DNA from: Acidimicrobiaceae bacterium
Lineage (GTDB): Bacteria; Actinomycetota; Acidimicrobiia; Acidimicrobiales; RAAP-2
NCBI GenBank assembly: GCA_003164275.1
Contig: PLSY01000220.1
Span: 5,378-14,384, forward strand
Length of the DNA: 9,007 bases
Direction of reading: 5' to 3'
The notes under the pieces were generated by a model that did not search any database, was not told the origin of the DNA, and was given only the letters and a program-made list of their open reading frames with translations. A program made the position numbers and the translations under genes. Shown here in pieces: positions 6,562 to 9,007 of this stretch; the stretch's first letter is position 1, and every line of letters starts with the position of its first letter.

Positions 6562-7392
6562 CGTACACCTTCATCGCCCAACGCTGCCCCGACCTGCCGG
6601 TGGCCGTGTGTTGTCGGGTCATGGGGGTGTCCACGTCTATGCCTGGCAGGCCAATCCGGTCTCTGCTCGGGACTGGGACAACGCCGTGCTCACAAACACG
6701 GCCTTCGACATCCACCAGATGTCCGGGCGTTCCTATGGGTCCACGCCGAGCTGGTCCTCGGCCAGGGCCTGCTCTGTTCCCGCAATCGGGTGTCCCGGCT
6801 TATGGCCCAGGCCGGCATCGTGGGCATCCACCGGCGGAAGTTCCGGGGCTGCACGAGACGTGTTCCGAACGCCACCCCCGCCGAGGACTTGGTGAAGCGG
6901 AACTTCAACCCGACCGAGCCGGACCGTCTCTGGGTGATGGACGTCACCGAACACCCAACGGGTGAGGGCAAGGTCTATCTGGCCGTCGTCCTCGATGCCT
7001 GGAGCCGCCGGGTGGTGGGATGGTCGATCGCCGATCACATCCGGTCCGAACTCGTGGTCGATGCCGCACAGATGGCCGTTTGGCGACGACAACCGCCCAA
7101 GGGCCGCACCGTGGCGCATTCCGACCACGGGTCCCACCAGTACACGTCGTGGGCATTCGGTCGCAGGCTACGGGCAGCAGGGCTACTCGGCTCCATGGGC
7201 ACGATCGGGGACTGATTCGAGAACAGCGCTATAGAGAGCTTCTTTGGGACCATGCAGATCGAGCTCCTCGACGAACACCGCTGGGAGACACGCAAGCAGC
7301 TGGCACTCACCATGTTCGACTGGATCGAGACCTGGTACAACCCGACGAGGCGGCACTCCTACTGCGGAATGCTCAGCCCGGTCGACAACTAA
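6558..7392 (+). pseudogene. IS3-family transposase OrfB (DDE integrase core), multiply broken
   Basis: OrfB should be one frame of about 285-290 residues but is spread over three. It starts MTYTFIAQRCPDLPVA up to GVSTS (about 6640), shifts to YAWQANPVSARDWDNAV and on to GRSYGS (about 6740), then shifts again to HAELVLGQGLLCSRNRV and onward. Each shift is consistent with a short deletion of net -1 base. In the third frame the catalytic residues are all visible: Asp in VMDVTEH (6940-6942), Asp in HSDHGS (7123-7125), and Glu in AIESFFG (7234-7236). An extra His codon in GSHQYTS widens the usual DDE spacing by one. A TGA at 7213-7215 sits where Cys or a similar residue is usual. The frame then continues FENSAIESFFGTM to TAA at 7390-7392. 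No active transposase can be made without recoding. Confidence 0.9.
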
Positions 7393-7407
7393 CAAGCCCA
7401 CACACCC

Positions 7408-7421
7408 GCCGCAGTTGCGGC
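7408..7421 (+). repeat. Small palindrome after orfB
   Basis: GCCGCA and TGCGGC form a 6-bp perfect stem with a 2-base centre, 16 bases after the orfB stop and inside the right end of the IS. It could be a weak terminator or a subterminal transposase site. No T-run follows. Confidence 0.3.
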
Positions 7422-7440
7422 ATGATCAACACAACCAACC

Positions 7441-7465
7441 TGTCCGCTGGACCGGGGGAAGCTCA
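7441..7465 (-). repeat. Right terminal inverted repeat of the IS3-family element
   Basis: On the plus strand it begins TGTCCGCTGGACCGG and ends GCTCA. It is the imperfect inverse (19/25) of the left end at 6211-6235. It lies 48 bases after the orfB stop codon. Confidence 0.8.
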
Positions 7466-7650
7466 TTGTCAAGGTCTCCGATATCTGCGAGTAGCTGCCC
7501 TTCTACTGCGATCCGATCCAGACAGGCACCGGCCACAGCTGGATCGTTAAGAGCCAAATCCATCTCAATCGGGTCTGTGCGGTCAAGGGTTGAACGGTGC
7601 AGATGCTCAGTCAGTAACGCGATAACTCGATCCTTCGATGGAGTACTCAC
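7466..7650 (-). pseudogene. Possible 5' fragment of the gene interrupted by the IS element
   Basis: On the minus strand a GTG at 7648-7650 opens MSTPSKDRVIALLTEHL, followed by an acidic, helical-looking stretch (LALNDPAVAGACLDRIAVE, GQLLADIGDLD) that runs straight into the IS right end. If joined to the frame beyond the left IS end (AIFFDFPNGRR...) it would give a protein of about 120 residues on the correct strand upstream of the antitoxin-like gene. Against this, no target duplication is seen, joining the flanks needs a one-base adjustment, and codon bias is weaker than in the operon. No clear ribosome site precedes the GTG. I do not recognise the sequence. Confidence 0.3.
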
Positions 7651-7857
7651 GAGGCTGAGTTGCCTGGGTATCCTCTTCGGTCGAGTTCCGATTGAATTCG
7701 CTCCATGAAGTCGGCCAAGTTGATACCAGACTGCTGGGCCCGTCGAGTGACGGATCCGCCGCCCGATACTCCGGACCCGGCACTTTCGCCCGCACCTGAC
7801 CCCCACGCCGACGGTTTCAGAAGCACACCGCCCCTGGTTCATTGGAACCTCCGCCAT
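7651..7857. other. Intergenic region with no supported gene
   Basis: Open frames cross this stretch on both strands, but none shows a recognisable motif, a ribosome site with a sensible start, or consistent third-position GC preference. It lies downstream of the DUF1918 gene. I see no terminator hairpin of note. Confidence 0.4.
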
Positions 7858-8052
7858 TCAGGAGGATGATGCAGATGGAACCACCTTGGCATCTGGACCG
7901 GGGAAGAACTCGGTCTGATGGCCATCCTCCCACTGCACCCGATAATGCTCGCCGGCAGGTCCTCCCAGCACCTCCACGATTTGGCCGCTTCGCCGAGCGG
8001 AGCCGACCTTGGCCGACTCGACGACGATGTGATCTCCATTGACTGCGTGCAT
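7858..8052 (-). CDS. DUF1918 domain small protein
   Basis: This 64-residue protein carries the DUF1918 pattern across nearly its whole length: MHAVNGDHIVVES, then RRSGQIVEVLG, then YRVQWEDGHQTEFFPGPDAKV. The VxWxDGHxxxFFPGPDAxV segment is the family hallmark. The fold is expected to be a small beta-barrel of SH3 or KOW-like character; the function is unknown. Its spread is largely actinobacterial, which helps to place the organism. The start is supported by purine-rich GGAGGTGGAG directly upstream of the ATG. It stands alone, transcribed away from the acidic small gene at 8291, with a palindrome in the shared upstream region. The Ser-rich tail SASSS is a species-specific extension. Confidence 0.88.
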   Translation of the reverse strand: MHAVNGDHIVVESAKVGSARRSGQIVEVLGGPAGEHYRVQWEDGHQTEFFPGPDAKVVPSASSS

Positions 8053-8173
8053 AGCTCTCCACCTCCACAGCACAACTTACGCTTGTCCGTGGGCGTTGCA
8101 TAGGGGTCGCCTGGGCCGTCGATCAGCGCCAGCAGACTCCCCCGGCCGGCAGCGGTTTGCGTCGGCGTAATGG

Positions 8174-8202
8174 CCTGCCGTGGCCCATGGGGCCACGGCA
8201 GG
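8174..8202. repeat. Perfect palindrome, 13-bp stem with 3-base loop
   Basis: CCTGCCGTGGCCC and GGGCCACGGCAGG flank the loop ATG. The stem is perfect and very GC-rich, and no T-run follows on either strand. It lies between the divergent starts at 8052 (minus) and 8291 (plus), so it does not obviously end a neighbouring gene. It could be a factor-independent terminator of actinobacterial style protecting one promoter, a transcription-factor operator, or a leader hairpin. Confidence 0.6.
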
Positions 8203-8290
8203 GCGGGAGGGGCGGAGCAGGCAGGGGAGTGACGGGCGCCGTATCGTTCGCCGTGGCGTTACCCTTGGGCAACGAGAGAAGGCGGACGCC

Positions 8291-8479
8291 ATGAGCGATG
8301 AGACAGATGCGATCGAAGCCGCAGACACAGAGCTAGCACACGCAATGGGCCGGCTGTTACGAGCCATGGATGCCGCAGGAGACGACGGCGAAGCCGCCCG
8401 ATACATCTCCGAAAGGATGCCCGAGGCACTTGAGGAGCTGGCGCGCCGGATCAATGCCGCCCAGGGACTTGGTAGCTGA
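8291..8479 (+). CDS. Small acidic helical protein, hypothetical
   Basis: I do not recognise this 62-residue protein. It is acidic and Ala-rich, without membrane segments or cysteines, and probably folds as two or three amphipathic helices (AIEAADTELAHAMGRLLRAM, then EAARYISERMPEALEELARR). The ATG at 8291 is preceded by AGAAGG about 9 bases upstream. Third codon positions favour G and C, like genuine genes in the window, and an upstream extension of the frame lacks such support. It precedes the small frameshifted gene at 8510 on the same strand by 30 bases, so the two may share a transcript. Confidence 0.7.
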   Translation: MSDETDAIEAADTELAHAMGRLLRAMDAAGDDGEAARYISERMPEALEELARRINAAQGLGS

Positions 8480-8509
8480 CTGAGCTAAGGCTATCGAGAA
8501 CGCGCATGA

Positions 8510-9002
8510 TTGCCGGCCAGAGCACTAAACGCACTCTCAACCGGAACGGGCACCCTGCAGGCTCGCCTAGAGGCCGCCTGCACTTATTCATTCATCCACG
8601 TTGTTCACGAATCTGGCCAGGAGGACTACCTGCCCGAGGACGTGCAGCAACGCATAAGAGTTCTCATGGACCGTCTGACGTCGGTCGCCGGCGAAGGCGG
8701 CACCGGCGACATACGGGCAACAGTTTCACGGACGTCGGACGACGAGTCCCCTGAATGGTGTGAATGCCGGACGTATTGCAGTTGCCCTCGAGAGCGTCGC
8801 CGAGCAAGCGTGCCATTGTCTGGTGAAAGCGGCCACGCGACTAGAGCCCGACTCCCCGGCCGGTACCTGCCGTCGGTCCCTCGGCGATGTGGAGATTCCG
8901 CCGCGCCGCGCCGTGGACGCGGCGGGTGAGAGCGCTCAGGGCGGGTGTGATCGGCACGTGGGGAGCCACGGGACTGTCGAGAGCGCGGGCCGCCCCCGGT
9001 AG
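8510..9002 (+). pseudogene. Small helical protein gene split by a +1 frameshift (hypothetical family)
   Basis: The first frame (from TTG 8510) reads ARALNALSTGTGTLQARLEA, then YLPEDVQQRIRVLMDRLTSV and IRATVSRTSDDESPEW. This resembles a widespread family of short uncharacterised proteins with a GTLQERL...LP.D....L..L....I..T...MSDDEA pattern. At about 8755-8762 the family-like continuation NAGRIAVALESVAEQACH moves to the next frame, which then runs to TAG at 9000-9002. One extra base, or a two-base loss, near GGTGTGAATG would explain the change. The start is unclear: TGA directly precedes the TTG, and the ATG at 8506 is out of frame. The residues after about 8830 look less like the family. It could be a pseudogene or a sequencing error. 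Confidence 0.5.
8898..8925. terminator. Possible terminator hairpin
   Basis: CCGCCGCG and CGCGGCGG form a perfect 8-bp GC stem around a 12-base loop, downstream of the family-like part of the frameshifted small gene. No T-run follows, and simple CG-rich sequence can give such stems by chance in this genome. Confidence 0.25.
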
Positions 9003-9007
9003 CTCGG

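Larger units (their letters stand above)
6211..7465 (+). mobile_element. IS3-family insertion sequence, 1255 bp, degraded
   Basis: The element is bounded by 25-bp imperfect inverted repeats beginning TGAGC and ending at GCTCA. It encodes orfA (intact) and orfB (broken) in the usual overlapping IS3 arrangement. Its length is typical of the family. Host bases next to the ends (left ...GGCAT, right TTGTC...) show no 3-4 bp target duplication, so either the duplication has mutated or a deletion or recombination occurred at one end. With orfB destroyed the copy cannot transpose on its own. It interrupts or abuts the antitoxin-partner gene. Confidence 0.85.

Noticed and set aside
7020..7550. Plus-strand 176-codon frame crossing the end of the IS
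   Set aside because: It runs out of frame with the DDE-bearing transposase sequence and continues across the IS boundary without any motif.
7426..7857. Full 143-codon minus-strand frame as one gene
   Set aside because: Its first half (7651-7857) lacks protein-like character and its last codons lie inside the IS end. Only the GTG-started middle part is kept, as a low-confidence fragment.
7466..8290. CRISPR array, tRNA or phage-defence genes in the right-hand part
   Set aside because: No regularly spaced repeats, cloverleaf-like segments or known defence motifs were found on reading both strands.

Overview
The window is GC-rich, with strong G/C preference at third codon positions. It encodes a DUF1918 protein, a family found mainly in actinobacteria, and its ABC genes are of actinobacterial style, so a high-GC actinobacterium or close relative is the best guess. 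No species marker is present.

Left part (1-5201, all minus strand): a carbohydrate uptake operon. In transcription order it holds a small two-helix membrane protein (5201-4842), a lipoprotein sugar-binding protein (4845-3538), two CUT1-family permeases (3541-2588 and 2591-1692), a GH130 mannoside phosphorylase/hydrolase (1690-608), and a MsmK/UgpC-type ATPase cut by the window edge (500-1). Three consecutive junctions are 4-base ATGA overlaps and a fourth has a single-base gap, so translation is probably coupled. The lipoprotein, permeases and ATPase would import an oligosaccharide, and the GH130 enzyme would cleave it in the cytoplasm. A beta-mannoside is the likeliest substrate, inferred from the enzyme family. 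No local regulator or clear promoter was found.

Middle part (5171-7650): a zone of broken genes. It contains a DrrA-like ATPase fragment that stops just after the Q-loop and has Ala at the Mg-binding Walker A position. Next is an XRE-antitoxin-like gene stopped by an in-frame TGA exactly where its helix-turn-helix should begin, then an overlapping upstream partner gene cut by an insertion. The insertion is a 1255-bp IS3-family element with 25-bp imperfect terminal repeats, an intact orfA, and an orfB destroyed by two frameshifts and a stop.

Right part (7651-9007): small genes. There is a DUF1918 protein (minus), a 62-residue acidic protein of unknown function (plus), and a small helical protein gene that appears to be split by a +1 frameshift. 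A perfect 13-bp-stem palindrome lies in the divergent intergenic region.

I see no CRISPR array, rRNA or tRNA, and no convincing new defence system. The most unusual items are the small membrane gene coupled to the sugar-binding lipoprotein, and the decayed two-gene toxin-antitoxin-like pair whose upstream member I do not recognise.
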